A stretch of 15,392 bases of DNA, taken from positions 1-15,392 of the forward strand of contig CAJTUG010000044.1 of the NCBI GenBank assembly GCA_910579605.1, written 5' to 3'. Origin of the DNA: an uncultured Muribaculaceae bacterium. GTDB lineage: Bacteria > Bacteroidota > Bacteroidia > Bacteroidales > Muribaculaceae. The notes beneath the pieces were generated by a model that did no database searches, was not told the DNA's origin, and saw only the letters and a program-made list of their open reading frames with translations. Of the stretch, positions 1 through 7,592 are shown piece after piece. Every line of letters starts with the position of its first letter. Position 1 is the first letter of the stretch. Position numbers and translations under genes: made by a program.

Positions 1-33
1 ATGTTTCACTAAAGGAATTTTAAAATAATAGAT

Positions 34-870
34 ATGAACACCAATAAAATAACAAGAAAATGGGAAACCATTAAAGAATATACCGATATTCTTTTTGATT
101 TTTATAATGGTATAGCCCGTATAACAATTAACAGGCCTGAAGTTTATAATGCCTTTCGCCCCGTCACCAATCATGAAATACTTGATGCATTGGAGTATTG
201 TCGCGATACGCCAAAAGTGAGAGTCGTCGTTCTCACAGGATCTGGCGACAAGGCATTTTGTTCGGGGGGAGATCAGAACTATAAAACTCATGGCGGTTAT
301 CGCGATTCAGACGGTACTCCAAGGCTCAATGTCCTTGATATCCATAAAGCTATCCGCAGTCTTGTAAAGCCCGTTATTGCAGCAGTAAATGGCTATGCGA
401 TAGGAGGAGGCAATGTTTTGCAGGTAGTTTGCGACTTGACTATTGCATCAGAGAATGCACGTTTTGGGCAGACAGGGCCTAAAGTTGGCAGTTTTGATGC
501 AGGTTTTGGTTCATCATATTTGGCACGTTGTGTTGGGCAGAAAAAAGCGAGAGAAATATGGTTTCTATGCCGACAATATACTGCGGCTGAAGCTCTCGAA
601 ATGGGGATGGTAAACAAAGTAGTACCTCTTGAAAATCTGGAAGACGAGGTCGTGGAATGGTGTGAAACGATTATGAAGCGTAGCCCATTTGCAATAAGGA
701 TGATAAAACGTGCACTAAACGCCGAACTTGATGGTCAGCATGGAATCATGGAGTTTGCCGGTGATGCAACTTTAATGTATTATCTTATGGACGAAGCACA
801 AGAGGGCAGGAACGCTTTCCTTGAAAAACGAGATCCTGATTTTGACCAATACCCTCAGTTCCCTGGTTGA
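34..870 (+). CDS. menB: 1,4-dihydroxy-2-naphthoyl-CoA synthase MenB
   Basis: Crotonase-fold enzyme of menaquinone synthesis that closes the second ring, turning o-succinylbenzoyl-CoA into 1,4-dihydroxy-2-naphthoyl-CoA in the cytoplasm. The 278 residues match the family length. Visible signatures are CSGGDQ at 76-81, AIGGG at 122-126 (oxyanion-hole region), and the run from GQTGPKVGSFDAG (145-157) into GQKKAREIWFLCRQY (168-182), which separates MenB from ordinary enoyl-CoA hydratases. S153 and D155 fit the catalytic Ser/Asp of E. coli MenB. Gly148, in QTG, is the residue found in bicarbonate-dependent (type I) MenB; type II enzymes carry Asp there, so bicarbonate use is inferred. The ATG at 34 has only an A/T-rich leader and no clear Shine-Dalgarno. 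The stop codon shares one base with the menC ATG. The promoter is outside the window, probably before menF or menD. Confidence 0.97.
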   Translation: MNTNKITRKWETIKEYTDILFDFYNGIARITINRPEVYNAFRPVTNHEILDALEYCRDTPKVRVVVLTGSGDKAFCSGGDQNYKTHGGYRDSDGTPRLNVLDIHKAIRSLVKPVIAAVNGYAIGGGNVLQVVCDLTIASENARFGQTGPKVGSFDAGFGSSYLARCVGQKKAREIWFLCRQYTAAEALEMGMVNKVVPLENLEDEVVEWCETIMKRSPFAIRMIKRALNAELDGQHGIMEFAGDATLMYYLMDEAQEGRNAFLEKRDPDFDQYPQFPG

Positions 871-1913
871 TGCTGACTGCAAGATGGACTTCATACGACC
901 TTGATTTTTGTTTTGAGGCCGTAACCTCGCGAGAGCGAATGAAATCTAAACGAACATATTTCGTTGAGGTTTCAGATTCTGCCAACGGCAAGAAGGCATA
1001 TGGCGAATGTGCGCTTTTCCGAGGCTTGTCTCATGACGACGGGCCTTTCTATGAGGAGTGTCTCGCCGCAGCTTGCGGCGATGTTACAGCGTCGCTGTCC
1101 TCGCCATTCGCGTCGATACGTTTTGGTTTTGAAATGGCTATTGGGGCTCTTAAAGATGATTCAGTATTCTTAAAGATTCCATCCCCTTGGGCTTATGGGG
1201 AAATGGGCATTCCCATAAACGGGCTTATATGGATGGGCGATAAGGCTCTTATGTTTGAGCGCATCAAAGAAAAACTCGCCTTAGGTTTCCATGTGCTCAA
1301 ATTGAAAATAGGAGGAATTAATTTAGAAGATGAGATAGACCTTTTAGCATATATAAGGAGTAAGTTCTCTTGCGATAGTTTGGAGATAAGGCTTGATGCA
1401 AACGGTAGTTTTGCACCGGAAAAAGCGTTGAATAATATTGAACGATTGTCTTGTTTTCAAATCCATTCTATTGAACAACCTGTAAAAGCCGGGATGTCGG
1501 ATGCTATGTCTGAGATTTGTCGGAAATCGCCTATAAAAATTGCTCTTGACGAAGAACTTATTGGTTTGAAGACTGCGGAAGAGAAGATGCAGATATTGGA
1601 TTATATAAATCCTCAATATATAATATTAAAACCCACTCTTATAGGAGGGTTGCGTCAAGCAGATGAATGGATTGAACTTGCGACGCAACGAAATATAGGC
1701 TGGTGGGCGACCTCTGCGTTAGAATCTAATATAGGGCTAAATGCTATTGCCCAATGGGTGGCTGCGAAGCACCCGAAAATTCCACAAGGTTTGGGCACAG
1801 GGCAATTGTATAAAAACAATGTCCCAATGCCGCTAAGCGTTAAAGGCGATCGCCTTTTTTGTGAAGGTGATTTTGATTCCCGATTTATGGACAAACTTCT
1901 ATGGCGACAATAG
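870..1913 (+). CDS. menC: o-succinylbenzoate synthase MenC
   Basis: Enolase-superfamily dehydratase that makes o-succinylbenzoate from SHCHC in menaquinone synthesis. Counting from the ATG at 870 (347 residues), the KxK pair is K144/K146. The three Mg2+ ligands are D176 (in LDANG), E202 (in IEQP) and D227 (in LDEE), and the second catalytic lysine is K254 (in ILKPT). The N-terminal capping domain spans about residues 1-100 and the barrel about 110-320. A TTG at 867 is also in frame, but the ATG at 870 is preferred because it forms a TGATG junction with the menB stop, which suggests translational coupling. The 3' end overlaps menE by 13 bases. The family is promiscuous (N-succinylamino acid racemase, dipeptide epimerase), but position between menB and menE settles the role. 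A GC-rich hairpin lies inside the gene at 1063-1081. Confidence 0.95.
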   Translation: MLTARWTSYDLDFCFEAVTSRERMKSKRTYFVEVSDSANGKKAYGECALFRGLSHDDGPFYEECLAAACGDVTASLSSPFASIRFGFEMAIGALKDDSVFLKIPSPWAYGEMGIPINGLIWMGDKALMFERIKEKLALGFHVLKLKIGGINLEDEIDLLAYIRSKFSCDSLEIRLDANGSFAPEKALNNIERLSCFQIHSIEQPVKAGMSDAMSEICRKSPIKIALDEELIGLKTAEEKMQILDYINPQYIILKPTLIGGLRQADEWIELATQRNIGWWATSALESNIGLNAIAQWVAAKHPKIPQGLGTGQLYKNNVPMPLSVKGDRLFCEGDFDSRFMDKLLWRQ

Positions 1914-2848
1914 AAAACTTTATTGAAGAATGGCATAATGGGAAGCCTTATATCAAGGCTCATACATCTGGCTCTACAGGAAAACCGAAAGAGATCCTTT
2001 TAGCAAAGTCAGATATGCTTGCTTCTGCCAAAGCAACCAACGAGTTTTTCAATATTAAGGCTGATTCTTGCCTGGCACTTCCTTTGTCTATAGATTATAT
2101 TGCAGGTAAGATGATGGTTGTTAGGGCTATTGAAGCAGGATGTGAACTTATCCCGCTAAATGTATCCAACAATATTATTATTCCAGATGAAATAAAAAAA
2201 ATAGATCTTTTGCCTGTAGTTCCTTCACAAATAGATAGCTTGATACAAAACAAAAAATACGCGTCTAAAATTAAGAATTTACTTATCGGAGGAGCTGCTC
2301 CTTCGCCATGCCAATGTGCCGGGCTTTCGGATGCTGGATATAATTGGTTTATAAGCTATGGTATGACAGAGACATGTAGTCATGTGGCGCTTGCCGATAG
2401 CTTTGGGTCTAAACGTGTTTTTTGTGCCATGCCAGGGATTTCGTTTGATACCGATGAGCAAAATCGGCTGCTTATAATTGCACCAGGATTTTCGTTTAAA
2501 AGGCTACAGACAAACGATATTGTAGAACTGTTATCTCCAAAAAAGTTTATTTGGAAAGGTCGGGCGGATAACGTAATAAATTCTGGAGGATTAAAACTAC
2601 ATCCCGAGGAACTTGAGAATCAATTCCGTAAATATTTGCCTGGAATAGTATTCTACTTGACTTCAGGTAAAAGTTTGAAATGGGGCTCAGAGCTTGTTAT
2701 GGTCGTTGAAGGGAAAGAAGATAGTGGTTATTTGTTGTCTGTGTTGGAAGAAGCCGGGATAGAATCTAAGTATCTGCCTAAACGTGTGATATGTTATAAT
2801 AAACTACCGCGTACATCATCCTTCAAAATTATCAGACAAAAATTTTGA
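1901..2848 (+). CDS. menE: o-succinylbenzoate-CoA ligase MenE (short form)
   Basis: ANL-superfamily adenylate-forming enzyme that activates o-succinylbenzoate to its CoA thioester, the substrate of MenB. Motifs visible: the P-loop HTSGSTGKPK at 21-30, SYGMTET (A5 motif) near residue 150, GRADNVINSGG (A8 hinge region) near 220, and the C-terminal lysine K309 in TSSFKI (A10 motif). At 315 residues it is clearly shorter than E. coli or Bacillus MenE (about 450-490), because only about 20 residues precede the P-loop and the usual N-terminal subdomain is absent. No ATG further upstream in this frame extends it, so the short form looks real. The start lies 13 bases inside menC. The last 31 bases lie in an inverted repeat shared with the convergent PAP2 gene. 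The A10 Gly normally before the catalytic Lys is Phe here. Confidence 0.93.
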   Translation: MATIENFIEEWHNGKPYIKAHTSGSTGKPKEILLAKSDMLASAKATNEFFNIKADSCLALPLSIDYIAGKMMVVRAIEAGCELIPLNVSNNIIIPDEIKKIDLLPVVPSQIDSLIQNKKYASKIKNLLIGGAAPSPCQCAGLSDAGYNWFISYGMTETCSHVALADSFGSKRVFCAMPGISFDTDEQNRLLIIAPGFSFKRLQTNDIVELLSPKKFIWKGRADNVINSGGLKLHPEELENQFRKYLPGIVFYLTSGKSLKWGSELVMVVEGKEDSGYLLSVLEEAGIESKYLPKRVICYNKLPRTSSFKIIRQKF

Positions 2849-2853
2849 AGGAT
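2818..2853. terminator. Bidirectional terminator-like inverted repeat in the menE/PAP2 coding overlap
   Basis: A perfect 13-bp inverted repeat (arms 2818-2830 and 2841-2853, loop 2831-2840) sits exactly where menE and the convergent PAP2 gene end. The menE stop (2846-2848) lies in the right arm and the PAP2 stop (complement of 2832-2834) in the loop. The stem has an A/T-rich core with ATCC/GGAT ends. No strong T-run follows on either strand, so rho-independent action is an inference from stem length, perfect pairing and position between converging genes. Confidence 0.6.
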
Positions 2854-3560
2854 ATTATAGAAATAACTACTATTATTGCTCCGGTCATCACAAGGACTAA
2901 GTCGTTGGCTGTTAGTTGAATTAGGCCGACTGGATTGTATTGGATTGCGAAAAACGGGCGCTTAATACGTGCGAATGCCATTTCTCGCCGTTCTTTTACA
3001 AATAGTCCTACAATGCGATAAACTCCGTATCCTACGGTAGAACCTATAATTGCTCCCGCTAAAATATCACCAGGATAGTGGACTCCCAAGTATATTCTTG
3101 AGTAAGAGTTAAGAATAGCCCATGCGAAAATAAAGATTGTGAATCGTTTACGGGAAAATACCAGAGAGAGGAATACTGCTAAAGCAAAAGAATTAGCTCC
3201 ATGACAAGAAGGGAAGCCGTAAGAACCTCCACGATAACCGTCTACCACATGTATCACAGCAGAGAGTGGATTTTCCAAATTGGAAGGTCTAAGTCGTTCA
3301 AACATGGGTCGGAGAAATGTAGCGCAGATTTGATCTGCAAATAAAATAGTAAGGGTTATGCCAATGGCATATAATATAATTTCTCTTGTTTTGAATGCTT
3401 TCACCAACATGCACATTATGGCAATATACATTGGTATCCAAGTAAAGCGGCCTGTTGCATGCATCATGAAAGTGTCGAAAAATGAATTGTGGAAGCTATT
3501 GAAAAATACGAGGATATCAGCATCCAAAGTATTTAAGGCTTCTAATATTGTTGTTGTCAT
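2832..3560 (-). CDS. PAP2-family membrane lipid phosphatase
   Basis: Integral membrane phosphatase of the PAP2 (type 2 phosphatidic acid phosphatase) superfamily, 242 residues. The three active-site motifs are present: R84-x6-R91-P92 (motif 1, with Arg in place of the usual first Lys), P117-S118-C119-H120 (motif 2, normally PSGH), and S154-R155-x5-H161-x3-D165 (motif 3, complete). Hydrophobic segments lie at about 42-56, 60-80, 122-136, 139-151, 164-178 and 221-242. Likely substrates are phosphatidate, phosphatidylglycerol phosphate, undecaprenyl diphosphate or lipid A phosphate; the sequence does not decide between them. The ATG overlaps the upstream sulfatase stop as ATGA, so the pair is probably co-transcribed and translationally coupled. 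A tail of about 30 residues beyond a typical PAP2 core ends in an extra hydrophobic segment. Confidence 0.9.
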   Translation of the reverse strand: MTTTILEALNTLDADILVFFNSFHNSFFDTFMMHATGRFTWIPMYIAIMCMLVKAFKTREIILYAIGITLTILFADQICATFLRPMFERLRPSNLENPLSAVIHVVDGYRGGSYGFPSCHGANSFALAVFLSLVFSRKRFTIFIFAWAILNSYSRIYLGVHYPGDILAGAIIGSTVGYGVYRIVGLFVKERREMAFARIKRPFFAIQYNPVGLIQLTANDLVLVMTGAIIVVISIISFKIFV

Positions 3561-5353
3561 AGCTGGTCTATATAATCGTATAAATTTTGTAGATATGCTT
3601 GGGTTCTTAAATAAATGCTGTCGGTGTTTTCTTCGGGTTTGTCGGTGTTTATAAGTGTGGTTTTATCCTGAAAAACCAAGCCCATGTAGGTTGTGCCTCC
3701 GAAAACACCATAGTGAGGTGTAGAAATATCAAAGATGTTTTTACTGTATTTAAAATCAGTGTTGTCTAATCCTAATAGACCGAGTATGGTTGCGGAAAGG
3801 TCAATTTGCGAAGCTGGTATATTTTCAAAATTTCTTAAGTTTTCTATTCCACACCCAAGCATTACGCAAGGAATGTGGTGTTTGATGTCTGTGAGAGGCA
3901 GATTTTCCGGATAAACTCCTTGGTGATCCGGGACAATGACAATGAGTGAATTGTCTATGCCGGGAGAAGTTCTTATAGAATCTACGAAATCGAAAAGACA
4001 ACTATCGGCATAAGCAAATGCATTAAGTTTGTCATTGGAAGAAAAACGAGGATTATGGTATGGCACATCAAAAGGTTCGTGGCTGCTTGATGTTTGTATC
4101 ACTCGTAGTTTTGGTTTCTCAGATTTGTCATTTTTAATGTCTTCTAATGCTTTTTTAAATACAAGGTGATCGGGAGCTCCCCATTTGCTCATTTTTTCTG
4201 TTACTGAAAAATCTTTATCGGAAATAATCTTTGAAAAACCGCAATGAACAAGAAAAGCTTGCATGTTTGTGAAATTAGCGTCACCTCCATAAAAATAACT
4301 TGCTTTATAGCCGTTATCAATGAGTTTATTGGGTAGGGTAGGTAGGTGTTCTATTTTATCAACAAATTTCATGATAGAGGTAGATGGTTGCCCCGGAATG
4401 CCGGCAAGAATAGCTGGTATTGCACGGTCTGTTCTGAAACTGTTTGCATAGAACTTTTGCATGGATAGACCTTCACGAGCCAGAGAGTCCAAACCTAATG
4501 CGACGTCTTCTCCGCCGAGATTTGGAATGAGATGGGTCGAAAAACTTTCCATGATTATGATAAAAATATCGGGACGCTTATCCAGATATGGTTTATCTAT
4601 AGAGTCGTTTCGTGAAAGTGGCTTATTTAAATCTTGGTATAATCTATCGGCATCTTCTTTTGAGAAAAAACGGTAGCTTTTAGAGAAATCTGTTTGATGT
4701 GTTGCTGAATAGAGAAGGTTGAAAGCCGGGTTGAGTGCTGTATGGTTGAGCCGATAATCTGAACTGAAATATGCACGGCTTAGGTTCATTGTAGAAACAG
4801 TGATTCCTCCGCGTATGGTGATAAAAAGTAAGATTAAGACCAATGCCATAGACAAGCATTCTTTAGGTTTATTTTTAACGCTATAGTTAAATTTAGTTGT
4901 TATAAAAAAGAGTATAGCTCCGATTATTACAGCTGTAATTAGGAATGTTATAGAACCTAAGGCTATCAATGGCCAGCTTGCGCTTGCGAAAGCGGCAGAG
5001 GGCGACGTAGAAAAATAAAAGAGAGGAGTTGTGTCAAGTCGGAATCCCCAGAACCCATATAGTACAGTGTCACAAACGAAAATAGCACTCAAAAGAATTG
5101 AAATCAGGCCTGAATATACCAAAAGTCCGGTTTTTATCCATTTCTTTTCGCCCCAAATAGAGCATATTAGAATTAGAAACGGAATGACAGTGAGGTATGC
5201 AGCAACACTGGCATCCATGGAAAGGCCATGGTAAAGACATAAAGCGGATTCCGCAAAATCATTGAGATATATTGCCGAAAATATAAGGCGATCTATGGCA
5301 AATAACGCCATGAATGCTAAGAAAAATATCGCTGTCTTAATTGTTCTTGTCAC
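3557..5353 (-). CDS. LTA synthase-like membrane sulfatase/phosphotransferase
   Basis: Alkaline-phosphatase-superfamily membrane enzyme with five N-terminal membrane segments (about 8-27, 48-66, 75-97, 125-153, 167-183) and a large extracytoplasmic sulfatase-like domain from about residue 260. Counting from the GTG at 5353, metal and catalytic residues are E269 (in IMESFS), T308 as likely nucleophile (in FRTDRA), H425 (in SSSHEPF) and D476-H477 (in VPDHQG). The family includes LtaS and OpgB, which move phosphoglycerol from phosphatidylglycerol. A Gram-negative bacterium makes no lipoteichoic acid, so the acceptor is unknown. Start choice: the frame opens at a TTG (5422), but that codon overlaps a promoter -7 element, so transcripts would begin past it. 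The GTG at 5353 gives a short basic N-terminus (MTRTIK) directly before the first membrane segment. An ATG at 5311 would cut that segment. Start confidence is moderate. Confidence 0.88.
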   Translation of the reverse strand: MTRTIKTAIFFLAFMALFAIDRLIFSAIYLNDFAESALCLYHGLSMDASVAAYLTVIPFLILICSIWGEKKWIKTGLLVYSGLISILLSAIFVCDTVLYGFWGFRLDTTPLFYFSTSPSAAFASASWPLIALGSITFLITAVIIGAILFFITTKFNYSVKNKPKECLSMALVLILLFITIRGGITVSTMNLSRAYFSSDYRLNHTALNPAFNLLYSATHQTDFSKSYRFFSKEDADRLYQDLNKPLSRNDSIDKPYLDKRPDIFIIIMESFSTHLIPNLGGEDVALGLDSLAREGLSMQKFYANSFRTDRAIPAILAGIPGQPSTSIMKFVDKIEHLPTLPNKLIDNGYKASYFYGGDANFTNMQAFLVHCGFSKIISDKDFSVTEKMSKWGAPDHLVFKKALEDIKNDKSEKPKLRVIQTSSSHEPFDVPYHNPRFSSNDKLNAFAYADSCLFDFVDSIRTSPGIDNSLIVIVPDHQGVYPENLPLTDIKHHIPCVMLGCGIENLRNFENIPASQIDLSATILGLLGLDNTDFKYSKNIFDISTPHYGVFGGTTYMGLVFQDKTTLINTDKPEENTDSIYLRTQAYLQNLYDYIDQL

Positions 5354-5419
5354 CTTACAAAAAAACGTGATTAAGAAAGATAGGAAATTTTGATTAGAGG
5401 GTTTTGCATAAACATTTTG

Positions 5420-5453
5420 CAAAGATAGACAATTATTCCCGTTTTAGACCAAA
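5420..5453 (-). promoter_or_regulatory. Bacteroidota-type promoter for the sulfatase/PAP2 operon
   Basis: On the minus strand TATCTTTG (5427-5420) matches the -7 consensus TAnnTTTG, and TTTG (5453-5450) lies 22 nt upstream as the -33 element. Transcription would start at about 5413-5416, leaving a leader of about 60 nt before the GTG at 5353. It lies just beyond the recG stop, in A/T-rich DNA with no clear terminator hairpin. Confidence 0.6.
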
Positions 5454-5486
5454 CTTATTATTAATTAACAAATTATACTAAAATTC

Positions 5487-7592
5487 TTAACTTATATGAC
5501 TCCAATCTATTTGGCGGTTTAAGTTTTGTTTAAGAGAATTTACGAAAAGCGCATTTTGAGGTGCTGAAAGATCTGGATCGGAGTCTAATAAATCTTCTGC
5601 GGCTTTACGAGCCAATTGTATTATTTGCCCGTCGCGAGCAAGATTAGCGATTTTGAGCTCAAAAGGCAATCCACTTTGCATGGTCCCCTCAATATCGCCT
5701 GGCCCTCTCATTTGCATGTCTGCTTCTGCAATGATAAAACCGTCGGTTGTTGAGGTCATGAGTTCCAGCCTTTTACGTGTTTCTTTCGCAATTTGGTGTT
5801 TGCTCATGAGTATACAATAACTTTTGTCGGCACCTCGCCCTACGCGACCCCGGAGTTGGTGGAGCTGAGAAAGTCCGAACCTTTCGGCATTTTCTATTAT
5901 CATGGTTGTGGCATTTGGAACGTTAACACCTACCTCTATAACTGTAGTAGCCACAAGAATTGCAGCCTCTCCACTTGAAAAAAGATTCATTTGAGCATCT
6001 TTTTCCGCCGGTTTCATACGCCCATGAACAAATGCCACTTTGTATTGCGGAAATGACGCTTTGATATTTTCGTATCCTTCTGAGAGGCTTTTGAGGTCAA
6101 GCTTGTCGTTTTCGTCAATTAACGGGTAAACGATATATACTTGGTGACCTGCTTTGAGTTGCGCTAAAGTTGCCTTGTAGACCTGTTCTCTTTGTTCTTC
6201 ATATCTAAGAACCGTTTCCACTGGTTTTCTGCCTGGAGGAAGCTCGTCTATCACAGAAACGTCTAAGTCTCCATAAACAGTCATTGCAAGTGTTCTTGGA
6301 ATTGGTGTTGCGGTCATAACCAAGACATGCGGAGGAACAAGGCTTTTCTTCCATAAGCGAGCTCGTTGTGCCACTCCGAAGCGGTGTTGCTCGTCGATTA
6401 CAACAAAGCCTAATTTTGCAAATTCTACGTTGTCTTCTATAACAGCATGTGTTCCGATGAGGATATGGAGGCTTCCGTCTGTAAGTTGCTCTGAAATGAC
6501 CCTGCGTTGTTTAGTGCGGGTAGAGCCGGTGAGTAGTTTTACGTTCAAGCCCAAACGATCTGTCATTCCTCGTATTGTTTCGTAGTGCTGGGTAGCAAGG
6601 ATTTCTGTGGGTGCCATGAGGCATGCTTGATATCCGTTGTCTACTGCTAAAAGCATACATAACAATGCAACTAAGGTTTTTCCGCTGCCGACATCTCCTT
6701 GAACAAGGCGATTCATTTGTTTTCGTCCTATTATATCGGATCTAATTTCTTTGATTACTCTTTTTTGAGCTTCGGTAAGCGAAAATGGCAGGCACAGGGA
6801 GTAGAAATCATTAAACCATCGGCCAACTTTAGGCATAAAATAACCTTCACAGTCCATTTTGCGTTTACGAGAACGCATGAGAATGTCTACTTGAATTAAG
6901 AATAATTCCTCGAATTTGAGGCGCATACGGGCTTTTTCAAGTTTTTGAGGGGAGCTCGGCATATGCGCTTCTTTTAGCGATTCGTTTATTCCTAAAAGGT
7001 CTAATGATGTCAAAACCGATGATGGTAAAGTTTCGGCTAAGGGATGCTTCAAGGTTGCGAAAAGACTGCTTACGGCATCGTGTATGACCCTTGAAATTAT
7101 TCCTCGTTGTCTCAACTTTTCTGTTAAGGGGTAAACTCCATGGCTACCGCTATCATTTGCAATTTTTTGAGGGCTGTCTACCTCCGGGTGAGCAATGTTG
7201 ATGGTATGGTTGAAAAGAGTAGGCTTCCCGAATATGATATATTCGGTGTTGGTAAGAAGACGTTTACGCATGGCCTTTATAGCTTTAAACCATACGCATT
7301 CCATTGTAGCTGTTCCGTCTGTGAATAATCCAACAAGGCGCATCTTTGCTCCTTCGCCTAAAGTATTGAAGGATATGAAGCGACCTTTGAGTTGCAGCGC
7401 TGGGAAATCGCTGTCGCCCGATGAGTAAAGGCTGCTTATGGAGTATATTTTTGAACGGTCTAAGTAACTTGTGGGATAATGCCGTAATAGGTCATAGGCC
7501 GTATGTATGCCTAATTCCGCACCTAATAACTCAGCACGTTGAGGGCCAATGCCTTTTACGTATTTTATGTCGAACGACCTCAGTGAGAGCAT
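5487..7592 (-). CDS. recG: ATP-dependent DNA helicase RecG
   Basis: Superfamily 2 double-strand DNA translocase that remodels stalled replication forks and Holliday junctions. The 701 residues match the family. The N-terminal wedge/OB-fold region covers about residues 1-270 and the motor about 270-640. Helicase motifs: Walker A GDVGSGKT at 299-306 (K305), DEQH box at 400-403, motif III MTATPIPRT at 426-434, and motif VI QLRGRVGRG at 579-587. ADMQMRGPGDIEGTMQSG near 645 is typical of the RecG C-terminal region. The ATG lies 13 bases inside the end of ispD, so translation is probably coupled. It is the last gene of the cluster that begins at pyrB. Nothing essential is missing. Confidence 0.98.
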   Translation of the reverse strand: MLSLRSFDIKYVKGIGPQRAELLGAELGIHTAYDLLRHYPTSYLDRSKIYSISSLYSSGDSDFPALQLKGRFISFNTLGEGAKMRLVGLFTDGTATMECVWFKAIKAMRKRLLTNTEYIIFGKPTLFNHTINIAHPEVDSPQKIANDSGSHGVYPLTEKLRQRGIISRVIHDAVSSLFATLKHPLAETLPSSVLTSLDLLGINESLKEAHMPSSPQKLEKARMRLKFEELFLIQVDILMRSRKRKMDCEGYFMPKVGRWFNDFYSLCLPFSLTEAQKRVIKEIRSDIIGRKQMNRLVQGDVGSGKTLVALLCMLLAVDNGYQACLMAPTEILATQHYETIRGMTDRLGLNVKLLTGSTRTKQRRVISEQLTDGSLHILIGTHAVIEDNVEFAKLGFVVIDEQHRFGVAQRARLWKKSLVPPHVLVMTATPIPRTLAMTVYGDLDVSVIDELPPGRKPVETVLRYEEQREQVYKATLAQLKAGHQVYIVYPLIDENDKLDLKSLSEGYENIKASFPQYKVAFVHGRMKPAEKDAQMNLFSSGEAAILVATTVIEVGVNVPNATTMIIENAERFGLSQLHQLRGRVGRGADKSYCILMSKHQIAKETRKRLELMTSTTDGFIIAEADMQMRGPGDIEGTMQSGLPFELKIANLARDGQIIQLARKAAEDLLDSDPDLSAPQNALFVNSLKQNLNRQIDWSHIS

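Noticed and set aside
1..33. 3' end of an upstream gene, perhaps menD
   Set aside because: All three frames meet a stop within the first 28 bases and too few codons remain to tell which, if any, is real.
3623..3653. Direct repeat of GTCGGTGTTT in the 3' part of the sulfatase gene
   Set aside because: It encodes two similar Asn-Thr-Asp motifs in a polar stretch, with only two imperfectly spaced copies; not a repeat element.
5215..5231. Two CCATGG palindromes 11 bases apart
   Set aside because: They lie within coding sequence and are simple restriction-like hexamers with no further symmetry.
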